The notes: generated from the sequence alone by a model not told the origin. Numbered from the stretch's first letter, positions 40,861 to 50,122 are shown. The stretch: DNA of 64,000 bases from Streptomyces anulatus (GCF_000721175.1 NZ_JOEZ01000014.1:62001-126000); one strand, 5' to 3'. Made by a program: numbers and translations.

Positions 40861-41501
40861 GGGGCGGGCTCCGGGGTCGGGCCGGCCGCCGCCAGGGCCG
40901 CCTCGGGGGCGCGGAGGCGGGCGGCGGAGAGCGCGGCGAGGTGCTCGACGAGCGTGATGAGCACGTACTTGCTGGAGGAGCGGTCGCGGGCGTCGCACTC
41001 CACCAGCGGCACGTCCTCCGAGAGGTCCAGGGCCTCCCGGATCTGCTGCTCGCTGTGGAGCGGGCCGCCGAAGTCGTTGCACGCCACGATGAACGGCGTG
41101 CCGTGGTGCTCCAGGCGGTCGATGGCGTACCAGGAGTCGGCGAGCCGCCGGGTGTCGACGAGGACGACCGCGCCGAGCGTGCCGGAGAACAGCCGGTCCC
41201 ACAGGAACCAGAAGCGCTCCTGTCCGGGGGCGCCGAAGAGGTACAGCACGGAGCGTTCGTCGAGCGTGATCCGGCCGAAGTCGAACGCCACCGTGGTGGA
41301 CGTCTTGGCCTGGACGCCGTCGAGGTGGTCGACGGCCTCGCCCGCGCGGGTCATGGTCTCCTCCGTGTTGAGCGGACGGATCTCGCTCACGGATCGGACC
41401 ATGGTGGTCTTGCCGACCCCGAAGCCGCCGACGACAACGATCTTGAGTCCGTTGTCGGCCGTCGAGCTCAGGGCGGCGCGGTCAGAGGTTGCGGAGTCCA
41501 A
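40857..41501 (-). CDS. cvnD: Conservon small GTPase CvnD
   Basis: 214 residues from TTG 41501; a GTG at 41549 would overlap cvnC by 68 bases. G1/P-loop VVGGFGVGKTTMV, G2 region TSTTVAFDFG, G3 LFGAPGQERF, and a C/N-D variant of G4 in IVACNDFGG. This is an MglA/Ras-like GTPase of the conservon type, proposed to form a G-protein-like module at the membrane with CvnA, B and C. It stands fourth in the operon and overlaps both neighbours. Confidence 0.92.
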   Translation of the reverse strand: MDSATSDRAALSSTADNGLKIVVVGGFGVGKTTMVRSVSEIRPLNTEETMTRAGEAVDHLDGVQAKTSTTVAFDFGRITLDERSVLYLFGAPGQERFWFLWDRLFSGTLGAVVLVDTRRLADSWYAIDRLEHHGTPFIVACNDFGGPLHSEQQIREALDLSEDVPLVECDARDRSSSKYVLITLVEHLAALSAARLRAPEAALAAAGPTPEPAP

Positions 41502-41853
41502 CGAGCACCTGTTCCAGGATGTCGGGGTCGGGGAGCCGGTCCGCGACACGGGCTGTACGGGGGTGGCGAGCGCTGATCCGGCTGGTGTCGAGCAGGTCGC
41601 ACAGCATGATGCGGACGATGCTGACCGGCAGGTTCAGGGTCGCGGCGATCTCGACGACGGCGGTGGGGCCCTGGCACATCCGCAGGATCGCGACGTGCTC
41701 GGACTGCATCCCGGGGGCCGGGTCGCACTCGGCGACGACGAGCGTCACCAGGTCGAAGGCGGCGGAGTCGGAACGGCTGCGTCCTCCGGTGAGGGTGTAC
41801 AGCCGGTCCGGATCGTCGTCGCGGCCCGGTCGGGGGCGGGGCGCCGTCGTCAT
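41482..41853 (-). CDS. cvnC: Conservon DUF742 protein CvnC
   Basis: 123 residues. DUF742 pattern: RLYTLTGGRSR, FDLVTLVVAE, MQSEHVAILRMCQGPTAVVE, then a winged-helix-like segment IAATLNLPVSIVRIMLCDLL and the ending DPDILEQVLVGLRNL. Putative DNA-binding or adaptor member of the conservon. Overlaps cvnB by ATGA. Confidence 0.93.
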   Translation of the reverse strand: MTTAPRPRPGRDDDPDRLYTLTGGRSRSDSAAFDLVTLVVAECDPAPGMQSEHVAILRMCQGPTAVVEIAATLNLPVSIVRIMLCDLLDTSRISARHPRTARVADRLPDPDILEQVLVGLRNL

Positions 41854-42269
41854 ACGGCCGGAACCTCCGCGGGGGTGCGCGGCGGTGCGACGAGGTGTTC
41901 ACCGAGCTGCTCGACGAGCTCGCTCATGTTGTGCCCGACGAGGCCCACGTCGGAGTCCTCGTCGGCGACGACGGCCAGGTGGGCCCCGGCCCCCGCCTCG
42001 ACGATGAACAGCACGCCGCCGTAGAACTCGGCCATCGCGGACCGTACGCCGCCGGTGCCGTCCCCGAACTCGATGGACGCGCCGTGCGACAGGCTCTGGA
42101 TCCCGGCGGAGATCGCGGCCAGCTGGTCGGCCTGGTCGACGGAGAGCTCGGGGGTCCGGCACAGCTTGAGGCCGTCGCGGGACAGGACGAGGGCGTGGCG
42201 GGTACCGGGGGTGCGGTCGAGCAGCCCCTCCAGCAGCCAGTTGAGCTTCTCGTCGGTGGTCGCGGTCAT
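41850..42269 (-). CDS. cvnB: Conservon roadblock/LC7 protein CvnB
   Basis: 139 residues from ATG 42269. Roadblock/LC7 fold: KLNWLLEGLLDRTPGTRHAL, VLSRDGLKLC, DQADQLAAISAGIQSLSHGA and FGVLFIVEAGAGAHLAVVAD-like strands. Related to MglB, the GTPase-activating partner of MglA, so it probably regulates CvnD. Overlaps cvnA and cvnC by four bases each. Confidence 0.93.
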   Translation of the reverse strand: MTATTDEKLNWLLEGLLDRTPGTRHALVLSRDGLKLCRTPELSVDQADQLAAISAGIQSLSHGASIEFGDGTGGVRSAMAEFYGGVLFIVEAGAGAHLAVVADEDSDVGLVGHNMSELVEQLGEHLVAPPRTPAEVPAV

Positions 42270-43831
42270 CGGGTGTTGCCTTCCGGGTGCGTGGAGTTGG
42301 CCCGTACCGCCTTGCTGAAGGTGCTGAAGCGCGCTGCCTGGACCTTCGGGTCGGTGGTACGGGCCCGGGGGGTTTCGGCTCCGCCGGGGGTGGCGTTGCC
42401 GGTACGGGACTCGGCGGCGGCCAGCGTGCGGCCGCGGCGGCGCTTGGGCAGGCCGCTCTCGCCGAACGCGGGCACGGCGCCGGTGGACTCGGACTCCGAA
42501 TCCACGAAAGCGCCCGAGGACTCCGACTCCGCCACCGGAGTCGGGGGCGTGGAGGCGTCGTCCGCGGTGAGGGACCGGGCCGCGGGGGCGGCGTCGGCGG
42601 TGTCCGCTCCGGCGGCCGAGGCGTGCGAGGGCTCCGGCTCGGCGGGGGCGGCCGGCGCGTGGGCCTGGGCCGGGACCGTCGCCGTCGGGGTCACCGGGCT
42701 CGGTGCGGTCGCCCGGGAGATGAGGTCCTGGGGGAGCATCATCAGCGCGCCGGTGCCACCGCGGGCGGACGGCCGGAAGGAGACGGTCAGCCCGTGCTTG
42801 CGGGCCAGCCGGCCGACGACGGCGAGCCCGAGGCGGGTGCCGGAGAGGTTGGTGAGGTCCTGGTTCTCGGCGGAGACCGCCTTCTCGGCGCGGCGCAACT
42901 GCACCTCGCTCATGACGAGCCCGCTGTCCTCGACGGTGATGACGATGCCCGCCGGGACCTCCTCCACGTACACATGGACCTCGGCGGTGGGCGGCGAGAA
43001 GTTGGCCGCGTTGTCGAGGAGCTCGGCGAGTGCGTGCATGACGCCCTCGGCCGCGTGACCGGCGATGGCGACATCGCTGGTGGAGTGCAGGCGGACCCGC
43101 TGGTAGCTGCCGATCCGGCCCATCGCGCCGCGCAGGATCGACTCCATGACGATCGGCTTGGCCCAGCGCCGGCCGGAGCGGGCCCCGGTCAGCACGGCGA
43201 TGGAGTCGGCGAGGCGGCCCGCCTGGGCGGTGCGGTGGTCCAGGTGGAGCAGGTCCCCGAGCACGGACTCGTCGGAGTGCCGGTGCTCCATCTCGCGGAG
43301 GTCGGCCAGCATGCTGGTGGCCAGGGCCTGCATCCGCCCGGCCGCGTTGGCGCAGGCGGCGACGGCCGCGGAGCGCTCGGTCTCGGCACGGGTGGCGCGG
43401 GCGGTCAGCCGGTCGACGGTGATGCCGAGGCGGGCCTGCTCGGCGGCGGCCTCCGCGGCGATCCGCTCGTTCTCGGCGCGGGCCTCGGCGGCGACCCGGG
43501 CGGTCTCGGCGGAGGCGGCGCCCTTGATCCTGGCCGTCTCCGCGGTGAAGCGCTGAGCCTCGACGGCGGAGGCGGAGACCAGGCGCGAGGTCTCGGAGGT
43601 GAACCGCTGGGCGTCGGCGGCCCGCAGGGCGCGCAGTGTCCGCGCGGTCCCCAGGGTGTGGACGGTGACGGCCACGCAGACGCTCAGCAGCACGGCGGCT
43701 GCGCCCGCGCCCCAGGCCAGCGGGGTCCGTACCGCATCGGGGGCCGCGGCGACGCCCCACAGGGTCAGCGTGCCGGTTGCGGCTGCCGAGATCAGCAGGG
43801 CGAGTGCGGTGGGCCGGTGTGAGGGGCGCAA
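42266..43831 (-). CDS. cvnA: Conservon sensor-like ATPase CvnA
   Basis: 521 residues from TTG 43831. Two membrane segments near the N-terminus (about residues 8-28 and 37-58) with a very short external loop, a long Ala/Glu-rich coiled coil (about 75-175), then a histidine-kinase-like ATP-binding domain (about 250-375): N-box HALAELLDNAANFS, VEDSGLVMSE, GTRLGLAVV. The C-terminal ~150 residues are Pro/Ala/Ser/Glu-rich and disordered. No convincing phosphoacceptor His precedes the ATPase domain. First gene of cvnA-B-C-D-P450-P450. Confidence 0.92.
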   Translation of the reverse strand: MRPSHRPTALALLISAAATGTLTLWGVAAAPDAVRTPLAWGAGAAAVLLSVCVAVTVHTLGTARTLRALRAADAQRFTSETSRLVSASAVEAQRFTAETARIKGAASAETARVAAEARAENERIAAEAAAEQARLGITVDRLTARATRAETERSAAVAACANAAGRMQALATSMLADLREMEHRHSDESVLGDLLHLDHRTAQAGRLADSIAVLTGARSGRRWAKPIVMESILRGAMGRIGSYQRVRLHSTSDVAIAGHAAEGVMHALAELLDNAANFSPPTAEVHVYVEEVPAGIVITVEDSGLVMSEVQLRRAEKAVSAENQDLTNLSGTRLGLAVVGRLARKHGLTVSFRPSARGGTGALMMLPQDLISRATAPSPVTPTATVPAQAHAPAAPAEPEPSHASAAGADTADAAPAARSLTADDASTPPTPVAESESSGAFVDSESESTGAVPAFGESGLPKRRRGRTLAAAESRTGNATPGGAETPRARTTDPKVQAARFSTFSKAVRANSTHPEGNTR

Positions 43832-43963
43832 TCGGAGTCCTCGGTGGCGGACGGTGCGGGACGGTATGGGGCGTACGACCCGGGCGAAGCTGACCAGTCG
43901 AATTCAGGACAGTTCGTCACGGGTATGGGCGATCGTGCACAACTGGAGCTGATAATTCCTGCG

Positions 43964-43990
43964 CAAGTCTTGGTCACTATAGGAGACTTG
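43964..43990. promoter_or_regulatory. Inverted repeat in the cvnA / oxidoreductase divergent region
   Basis: CAAGTCT (43964-43970) and AGACTTG (43984-43990) are exact complements 13 bases apart, in the AT-richest part of the 261-bp gap between cvnA and the divergent oxidoreductase gene. It is a candidate operator or promoter element for one or both. Confidence 0.4.
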
Positions 43991-44092
43991 ACGGTCTGTT
44001 TGGGAAGATCTTGTGGGCTTTTTTGTGAGGCTTGCGTGCTTTGGTCCGCCCGCATCCCAAGTGTTCCCCTGTGTCGACGGCATGCTGAAGCC

Positions 44093-46990
44093 ATGGCCGA
44101 ACAGCATCGACCGCATAGCGAAACCCCGTCGGCGACTCCCCCGGCGGCTCCCCCGGCTTTCGTCGCGGCGCTCCGCTCCGCCGTACGCGGCGCGAGCGAC
44201 TTCGGGGCCGCCGCCCGGGCGCTGACCACCATGGACGCCTCCAACTACCGCCGCGTCCCGCTTGGTGTGCTCGCCCCGCGCGACGCCGACGACATCGCCG
44301 CCGCCCTGGCCGTCTGCCGGGAGCACGGGGTCCCGGTGGTGGCGCGCGGCGGCGGCACGTCCATCGCCGGGCAGGCCACCGGCACCGGCCTCGTCCTCGA
44401 TCTCACCCGCCATCTGCGCACGATCCTCGACCTGGACCCCGCCGCCCGCACCGCCGTCGTCCAGCCCGGTGTGATCCTGGACGACCTGCGAGCCGCCGCC
44501 GCACCCCACGGCCTGACCTTCGGCCCCGACCCCTCCACCCACAGCCGCTGCACCCTCGGCGGGATGATCGGCAACAACTCCTGCGGCGCGCACTCGGTGG
44601 CCTGGGGCACGACGGCGGACAACGTGCGGAAGCTGTCGGTGGTGCGGTACGGGGGCGAGGCGCTGCGTCTGGAGCAGGGAGGGGCCGAAGGCCCCGAGGG
44701 CGTCCCGGCGCTGATCGCCTCTCACCTCGCCCTCCTCCGCACCGGCTACCCGGACCTCCCGCGCCGCATCTCCGGGTACGCGCTCGACGCCCTGCTCCCC
44801 GAACACCCCGGCGGCCCCGACCCGGTCCGCGCGTTCTGCGGCAGCGAGGGCACCCTCGGCGTCGTCACCGAGGCCACCGTGCGGCTGGTCGAGGCCCCGC
44901 GCGCCCGCGCCCTGGCCGTCCTCGGGTACGCCGACGAGACCGCCGCCGCCGACGCCGCCCCGGGCCTCCTCCCGTACCGCCCGCTCACCGTCGAGGGCAT
45001 GGCCGCCGACCTCGTACGGGAGTCCGCCGGGCTGCCGCGCGGGGCCGCCTGGCTGTTCGTCGAGACCGGCGGCGACACCCCGGCCGAGGCACGCGCGCAC
45101 GCCGAACGCATCCTGCGGGCGGCCGACGCCACCGACGGCACCGTCGTCACCGACCCGGCCGGGCAGCGGGCCCTGTGGCGGATCCGCGAGGACGCCGCCG
45201 GGACCGCGACCCGGATGCGGGACGGCAGTGAGGCCTGGCCCGGCTGGGAGGACTGCGCGGTGCCGCCCGCCCGGCTCGGCGCCTACCTCCGCGACTTCCG
45301 GGCCCTGCTCGCCGGACACGGACTGCGCGGCACCCCGTACGGCCACTTCGGCGACGGCTGCATCCACGTCCGCATCGACTTCGACCTGGTCGGCGCGGAC
45401 GGCGTGGCCCGCTTCCGCCGGTTCTCCGAGGAGACCGCCGACCTCGTCGTCGCGCACGGCGGCTCCCTCAGCGGCGAGCACGGCGACGGCCAGGCGCGCG
45501 CGGAGCTGCTGCCCCGGATGTACGGGGACGAACTCGTGGCCCTCTTCGGCCGGTTCAAGGACCTGTGGGACCCGGACGGCGGCCTGAACCCGGGCATCCT
45601 CGCCCGCCCCGCCCGCCTCGACACGAACCTCCGCTTCGCCGTCCTCCCGAAACGCCCGGTCGACGTGGAGTTCGGCTACCCGCGGGACGGCGGGGACTTC
45701 GCGGGCGCGGTCCGGCGCTGCGTCGGCGTCGCCAAGTGCCGCACGACGGAGGTGAGCGGCGCGGGCGTCATGTGCCCGTCCTTCCGGGCGACCGGCGAGG
45801 AGGCCCACTCGACCCGGGGGCGGGCCCGGCTGCTGCACGAGATGCTCGCGGGCGAGGTCGTCACCGACGGCTGGCGGAGTACGGAGGTACGGGACGCGCT
45901 CGACCTCTGCCTCTCCTGCAAGGGGTGCCGCGGCGACTGCCCGGTCGGCGTCGACATGGCCACGTACAAGGCGGAGTTCCTGCACCACCACTACCGGGGC
46001 CGCCTCCGCCCCGCCGCCCACTACGCGATGGGCCGCCTCCCGCGGTGGCTGCGCCTGGCCGCGCCCTTCGCCCGCCCCCTCAACGCCCTGGCCCGGCTGC
46101 GCCCCCTCGCCGCCCTCGTGAAACGGCTGGCGGGCATCGCGCCCGAGCGGACGATCCCGGCACTGGCGACTCAGACCTACAGCCGGTGGCTGCGCCGGAG
46201 GCAGGGCGGCGGGACGCACATCCTCTCCACCGACCGGGTGGTGGCCCTCTGGGCGGACACCTTCACCGAGCACCTCTCCCCGCAGGTGGGACGGGCGGCG
46301 GTCCGGGTCCTGGAGGAGGCGACGGGTCGTACGGTGCTGCCGGCCCCGCGCGGGGTGTGCTGCGGCCTCACGTACGTATCGACGGGCCAGCTCGACGCGG
46401 CCCGCCGCGTGATGCGCCGCACCCTGGACCGCCTCCGCCTCTTCCCCGGCCGGCCGCTCGTCGTCCTCGAACCGAGCTGCGCCGCGACGCTCCGCACCGA
46501 CCTGCCCGAACTCCTCCCCGACGACCCGCGCGCCGCCGAGCTGGCCTCGTCCGTGCGGACGTTCGCCCAGTACCTGGAGGAGTACGCCCCCGACTGGACC
46601 CCGCCCCGCCTGGACCGCCCGGCCGCCGGCCAGACCCACTGCCACCAGCACGCGGTGCTCGGCGACGCGGCGGAACGGCGACTGCGCGCACGCATGGGCC
46701 TGACCGGCGAACTCAGCGGCGGCTGCTGCGGGCTCGCCGGGAACTTCGGTTTCGAGAGGGGCCACTGGGAGGTGTCCGTCGCCTGTGCGGAGGAGCGGCT
46801 GCTCCCCGCCGTACGGGGAGCGGCACCCGGGACGGAACTCCTCGCGGACGGCTTCTCCTGCCGCACCCAGCTCGACCAGCTCGCCGGACGCCGGGCCCGG
46901 CACCTCGCCGAGGTGATCGCGGAAGGGCTGGAGGCGTCGCCCCCGGATCCGGCCGGTCGCGGCCTCAGTGGACCGGACCCCGCGCGATGA
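44093..46990 (+). CDS. FAD-linked oxidase fused to Fe-S/CCG reductase domain (GlcD-GlcF/D2HGDH-like)
   Basis: 965 residues from ATG 44093. N-terminal FAD_binding_4 domain (about 45-270) with VVARGGGTSIAGQATG, GGMIGNNSCGAHSVAWG and FCGSEGTLGVVTEATV; FAD-oxidase C-terminal domain (about 275-500) with PYGHFGDGCIHVRIDF and GGSLSGEHGDGQAR; then a ferredoxin-like segment with CVGVAKC and CLSCKGCRGDCPVG (about 540-620); then two cysteine-rich CCG motifs (VCCGLTYVSTG and GGCCGLAGNFG). This is glycolate oxidase GlcD and GlcF in one chain, as in large D-2-hydroxyacid (D-lactate or D-2-hydroxyglutarate) dehydrogenases passing electrons to the quinone pool. The true substrate cannot be read. Convergent with the LysR gene, overlapping by 26 bases. 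Confidence 0.9.
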   Translation: MAEQHRPHSETPSATPPAAPPAFVAALRSAVRGASDFGAAARALTTMDASNYRRVPLGVLAPRDADDIAAALAVCREHGVPVVARGGGTSIAGQATGTGLVLDLTRHLRTILDLDPAARTAVVQPGVILDDLRAAAAPHGLTFGPDPSTHSRCTLGGMIGNNSCGAHSVAWGTTADNVRKLSVVRYGGEALRLEQGGAEGPEGVPALIASHLALLRTGYPDLPRRISGYALDALLPEHPGGPDPVRAFCGSEGTLGVVTEATVRLVEAPRARALAVLGYADETAAADAAPGLLPYRPLTVEGMAADLVRESAGLPRGAAWLFVETGGDTPAEARAHAERILRAADATDGTVVTDPAGQRALWRIREDAAGTATRMRDGSEAWPGWEDCAVPPARLGAYLRDFRALLAGHGLRGTPYGHFGDGCIHVRIDFDLVGADGVARFRRFSEETADLVVAHGGSLSGEHGDGQARAELLPRMYGDELVALFGRFKDLWDPDGGLNPGILARPARLDTNLRFAVLPKRPVDVEFGYPRDGGDFAGAVRRCVGVAKCRTTEVSGAGVMCPSFRATGEEAHSTRGRARLLHEMLAGEVVTDGWRSTEVRDALDLCLSCKGCRGDCPVGVDMATYKAEFLHHHYRGRLRPAAHYAMGRLPRWLRLAAPFARPLNALARLRPLAALVKRLAGIAPERTIPALATQTYSRWLRRRQGGGTHILSTDRVVALWADTFTEHLSPQVGRAAVRVLEEATGRTVLPAPRGVCCGLTYVSTGQLDAARRVMRRTLDRLRLFPGRPLVVLEPSCAATLRTDLPELLPDDPRAAELASSVRTFAQYLEEYAPDWTPPRLDRPAAGQTHCHQHAVLGDAAERRLRARMGLTGELSGGCCGLAGNFGFERGHWEVSVACAEERLLPAVRGAAPGTELLADGFSCRTQLDQLAGRRARHLAEVIAEGLEASPPDPAGRGLSGPDPAR

Positions 46991-47855
46991 TCTCGCGGGC
47001 CAGGGCCGCCAGCTGGGGGAGTGCGGGGTGGCCGGGGGCGTCGCGGCGGGCGAGGAGGACCGGGACGCCCGGGGCGTCGTCGAGCGGGACGTAGGCGACC
47101 CCCGCGTGCGGGTGCAGGGTCGCGGTCGATGCGGTGGACACCCCGCTGCCGCGTCCGGCGGCGATGGCGGTGAGCCAGTCGTCGGTGTTCCCGACGGTGA
47201 GGGTGGCGGCCGGGCGGGCGTGCGCCGGCCACAGGTCGACGGTGGTGGTGCCGGACACGGTGTTCAGGACGACGGGGCCGTCCGTGAGATCGGCGAGGGC
47301 GAGCGACGCCCGCCCCGCGAGCGGCCCGTCCGCGGTCACCGCCGCCACCCGGACCTCGGTGTACAGCACCTCGGCGACGAGCCCCGGCGCGTCCACGGGC
47401 CCCCGCAGCAGCGCCGCGTCGACCTCGCCCCGGGTCAGGCCGGCGGTGCGGTCGTCGATCCGGAGCAGTTCCAGCGGGGTCCCCGGGTGGCGCTCCTGCC
47501 AGGTCCGCAGCAGCGGCGTGGTGTACGGCCCGAACGCGGACCAGGCGTGCCCGAGCCGCAGCGGCCAGGTGCGCAGCCGCCCGGAGTCGAGGGCCTCGTC
47601 GAAGGCGGCGACGGCGGCGGCCGCCTTGTCGCGGAAGGCGACGCCGTCGGGGGTCAGGGCCAGGTGGTGGGTGGAACGGTCGACGAGCCGGACCCCCAGG
47701 TGCTGCTCCAGCGCCGCGAGGGTGCGGGAAACGGCGGGCTGGGTCAGCCGGAGCCGGGCGGCGGCGCGCGTGATGTTGAGCTCGTCGGCGACGGCGAGGA
47801 AGGCCCGTAGATGCCGGAGTTCCACGGGGCGGCCGGTGGAGGGTCCCTCGTTCAT
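46965..47855 (-). CDS. LysR family transcriptional regulator
   Basis: 296 residues from ATG 47855. N-terminal winged HTH, ELRHLRAFLAVADELNITRA followed by AARLRLTQPAVSRTLAALEQ (residues 11-50), and a periplasmic-binding-protein-like effector domain in the remainder. Divergent from an EamA transporter gene across 160 bp, so that gene is its most likely target. The 3' end overlaps the convergent oxidoreductase gene. Confidence 0.92.
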   Translation of the reverse strand: MNEGPSTGRPVELRHLRAFLAVADELNITRAAARLRLTQPAVSRTLAALEQHLGVRLVDRSTHHLALTPDGVAFRDKAAAAVAAFDEALDSGRLRTWPLRLGHAWSAFGPYTTPLLRTWQERHPGTPLELLRIDDRTAGLTRGEVDAALLRGPVDAPGLVAEVLYTEVRVAAVTADGPLAGRASLALADLTDGPVVLNTVSGTTTVDLWPAHARPAATLTVGNTDDWLTAIAAGRGSGVSTASTATLHPHAGVAYVPLDDAPGVPVLLARRDAPGHPALPQLAALAREIIARGPVH

Positions 47856-48015
47856 GCGTGGGAAGCATAACGAGAGCTTGATCGGCATTTCACGGAACGC
47901 GCGGGCGTCCCTACGGTGAAGGGAAACCGTTGGCCGAATAGTGCGGCTTCTCGTACTGTCCAGTCCATTACAGTGTACTGAGCCGTCCCGCCTCTGTTTC
48001 CCCGGAAGGTCCCCC

Positions 48016-48963
48016 GTGAACGACCAGCGCAGCGCCGCCGAACCGGCCGCCGCAGCCGTCGCCGTACCCGAAGCGGTGACGGCACTCGAAGGCGCCGGGC
48101 GGACCGGGGCCGGGCGCCGGGCGGCGCTGACGCCGATCGTGCTGGTGGTCGCCGGCGGCCTGTCGGTCCAGTTCGGCTCGGCCGTCGCGGCGCTCCTGAT
48201 GCCGAAGGCGGGCGCGCTGGGCGTCGTCACCCTGCGGCTGACGGCCGCCGCGCTGGTCCTGCTGCTGATCTGCCGGCCGAAGCTGCGCGGCCACTCGCGG
48301 GCCGACTGGGGCACGGTGCTCGCCTTCGGCGTCGCGATGGGTGGCATGAACACGCTCTTCTACCAGGCGCTGGACCGGATCCCGCTCGGCATCGCCGTGA
48401 CCCTGGAGGTGCTCGGCCCGCTCACCCTCTCGGTGTTCGCCTCCCGCCGTCTGATCAACGTGGTGTGGGCGGGCCTCGCCCTCGTCGGCGTCGTCCTGCT
48501 GGGCGGCGGCGGCTTCGACCGCCTCGACCCGGTCGGCGCGGCGTACGCCCTGGGGGCCGGGGCGATGTGGGCGGCGTACATCGTGTTCAGCGCCCGCACC
48601 GGCCGCCGCTTCCCGCAGGCGGACGGGCTGGCGCTGGCGATGGTGGTCGCCGCTGTCCTCTCGCTGCCCCTGGGCGTCATCGAGTCCGGGGGGAGGCTCA
48701 CGGTCCCGTCCGTCATGGCGCTCGGCGCGGCCGTGGCCCTCCTGAGCTCGGTCCTCCCGTACACCCTGGAGCTGATGGCCCTGCGTCGGATGCCCGCGCC
48801 CACGTTCGCCGTGATGATGAGCCTGGAGCCGGCCATCGCCGCCGGCGCGGGCTTCCTGATCCTGGACCAGGCCCTCTCCACGACGGACGCCCTCGCCATC
48901 GCGCTCGTCATCGGGGCCAGCATCGGCGCGGTGCGCAGCCGGTCGGGCCGCCGTGAGACGTGA
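48016..48963 (+). CDS. EamA/RhtA-type metabolite exporter
   Basis: 315 residues from GTG 48016. Ten hydrophobic segments after a ~40-residue cytoplasmic N-terminus, in the two-EamA-repeat layout: first repeat from TPIVLVVAGGLSVQFGSAVA, with TLRLTAAALVLLLI; second from AAYALGAGAMWAAYIVFSAR, with SLEPAIAAGAGFLILDQALS as the conserved end. Related proteins (RhtA) export threonine/homoserine. Divergent from a LysR gene. Confidence 0.9.
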   Translation: MNDQRSAAEPAAAAVAVPEAVTALEGAGRTGAGRRAALTPIVLVVAGGLSVQFGSAVAALLMPKAGALGVVTLRLTAAALVLLLICRPKLRGHSRADWGTVLAFGVAMGGMNTLFYQALDRIPLGIAVTLEVLGPLTLSVFASRRLINVVWAGLALVGVVLLGGGGFDRLDPVGAAYALGAGAMWAAYIVFSARTGRRFPQADGLALAMVVAAVLSLPLGVIESGGRLTVPSVMALGAAVALLSSVLPYTLELMALRRMPAPTFAVMMSLEPAIAAGAGFLILDQALSTTDALAIALVIGASIGAVRSRSGRRET

Positions 48964-49003
48964 GCCGAGGCGAGGGGACGCGGCGGGGCGACGCGGCCGG
49001 ACC

Positions 49004-49438
49004 TCAGCCGTCGGCGGGCAGGATCCGGAAGGCGTCCAGTCCGGGAGTCAGGGGTGACATTGCCCGGAAGTCGCGCTGGTCCAAGGTGAAGATGCGGTCC
49101 GTCCGGTAGCGGTCGGCGAGGACCACTCCGACCGCGTCGGCCAGGTCGAGCCGCAGGCCTTCGTACTTCTGACGGACTTCCTGGGCGGTACGCAGGTCCG
49201 CGAGCCTGAGTTCGGCGAGGCGGTACTGCCCGTCGTCCATGCGGGAGTTCAGCGCCTCCATCACCTGCATGGCCGCCGGGAAACCCAGGTCGCGATGGAC
49301 CAGGTGGTCCAGTTCGGTGACGACCAGAGGGGAGATGGCGAGCCTCTCGTCCTCCAGGATCCTGGCCGCCTTCGAGTGCTCCGCCTGTGCGGCGTCGAAA
49401 GCGGCGTAGAGGGCTGAGGTGTCCGCGACGATGATCAA
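49004..49438 (-). CDS. vapC: PIN-domain toxin (VapC-type)
   Basis: 144 residues from ATG 49438. The PIN acidic residues are visible: Asp in VADTSALYAA (residue 6), Glu in VVTELDHLV, Asp in LDLADAVGVVLADRYRTDRI and the final LDQRDFR. VapC toxins are Mg-dependent RNases cutting tRNA or rRNA. The start overlaps the antitoxin stop by four bases, so toxin synthesis depends on antitoxin translation. Confidence 0.92.
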   Translation of the reverse strand: MIIVADTSALYAAFDAAQAEHSKAARILEDERLAISPLVVTELDHLVHRDLGFPAAMQVMEALNSRMDDGQYRLAELRLADLRTAQEVRQKYEGLRLDLADAVGVVLADRYRTDRIFTLDQRDFRAMSPLTPGLDAFRILPADG

Positions 49439-49677
49439 CGACGTGCGGTCCGTTCCTTGATGTGCTCGTACACCGAGTCGTCCATCTCGTCAGGTGTGAG
49501 GGAGCGTCCGCTGTCGAAGACGGGCAGTTCCCGGGTGCGCTTCGGCCGCTCCGCGCTGTCCAGCAGTAGGGCGATGCTCCGCCGGATGAGCTCGGCCTTG
49601 CTGACGCCGGTCGCGGAGGACTCGGCATCCAGTCGCACTTCCAGTTCTTCCGGAAGGTACACGGTCGTCTTTATCAT
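49435..49677 (-). CDS. vapB: Ribbon-helix-helix antitoxin (VapB-type)
   Basis: 80 residues from ATG 49677. N-terminal RHH: MIKTTVYLPEELEVRLDAES followed by SATGVSKAELIRRSIALLLD. The C-terminal ~30 residues, with DSVYEHIKER at the end, should wrap the toxin. A 30-bp perfect palindrome ends 13 bases before the start, the expected autoregulatory operator. An in-frame open reading continues upstream through the palindrome (see 49720-50122), but the ATG before the RHH strand is by far the best start. Confidence 0.9.
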   Translation of the reverse strand: MIKTTVYLPEELEVRLDAESSATGVSKAELIRRSIALLLDSAERPKRTRELPVFDSGRSLTPDEMDDSVYEHIKERTARR

Positions 49678-49689
49678 GCTGCCCAGTTT

Positions 49690-49719
49690 ACCACCCTGCC
49701 CTACGTAGGGCAGGGTGGT
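49690..49719. promoter_or_regulatory. 30-bp perfect palindrome upstream of vapB (operator)
   Basis: ACCACCCTGCCCTAC (49690-49704) is directly followed by its exact reverse complement GTAGGGCAGGGTGGT (49705-49719), with no central spacer. It lies 12 bases from the antitoxin ATG and fits a VapBC autoregulatory operator. It could also cruciform or act as a terminator for transcripts entering from 50 kb. Confidence 0.8.
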
Positions 49720-50122
49720 GCTGCGGAGGCCCGGACTATCAGGGGACTGCCAGATGCGCGCATGCACGGCCTCCGCCAGGGGCAGGGCGACGTGCGGTGC
49801 GTCGGCGGCCGCGGAGCGGTCGTCGGGGAAGGCGTGGCACGCGCCTTCGGCGTCGTGGCGGAGCTCCAGGACCAGCTGGTCCGCGTCGGACCTGACGGTC
49901 GCCGGGCGCGTTCTCGACGGGGCCAGCACGACGGAGCGGATGGCGCGGGCGGCCACGGGCGGCGAGTGACCATGGGCGGCGCGTGACCGGCGGGGGTGGG
50001 GTGGTGTTGTGAGCGCCACCCGGCCCCGCCTGCCGGGCAGAAAATCATGCAAGCGTGCTTGATTGTTTCATGGAGCGCTGCCATGCTCCTGGGCACCACA
50101 CCCGGTCCCGAGGGGAGCGCAC
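49720..50122. other. Gene-poor region upstream of vapBC, possible gene remnant
   Basis: About 400 bases. A minus-strand frame in phase with vapB has coding-like codon use and reads SDADQLVLELRHDAEGACH and DAPHVALPLAEAVHARIW before entering the palindrome and vapB. It has no supported start, so it is either the relic of another gene or an N-terminal extension. The part at 50040-50075 is less GC-rich and may hold the promoter for the operon starting at 50123. Confidence 0.4.
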
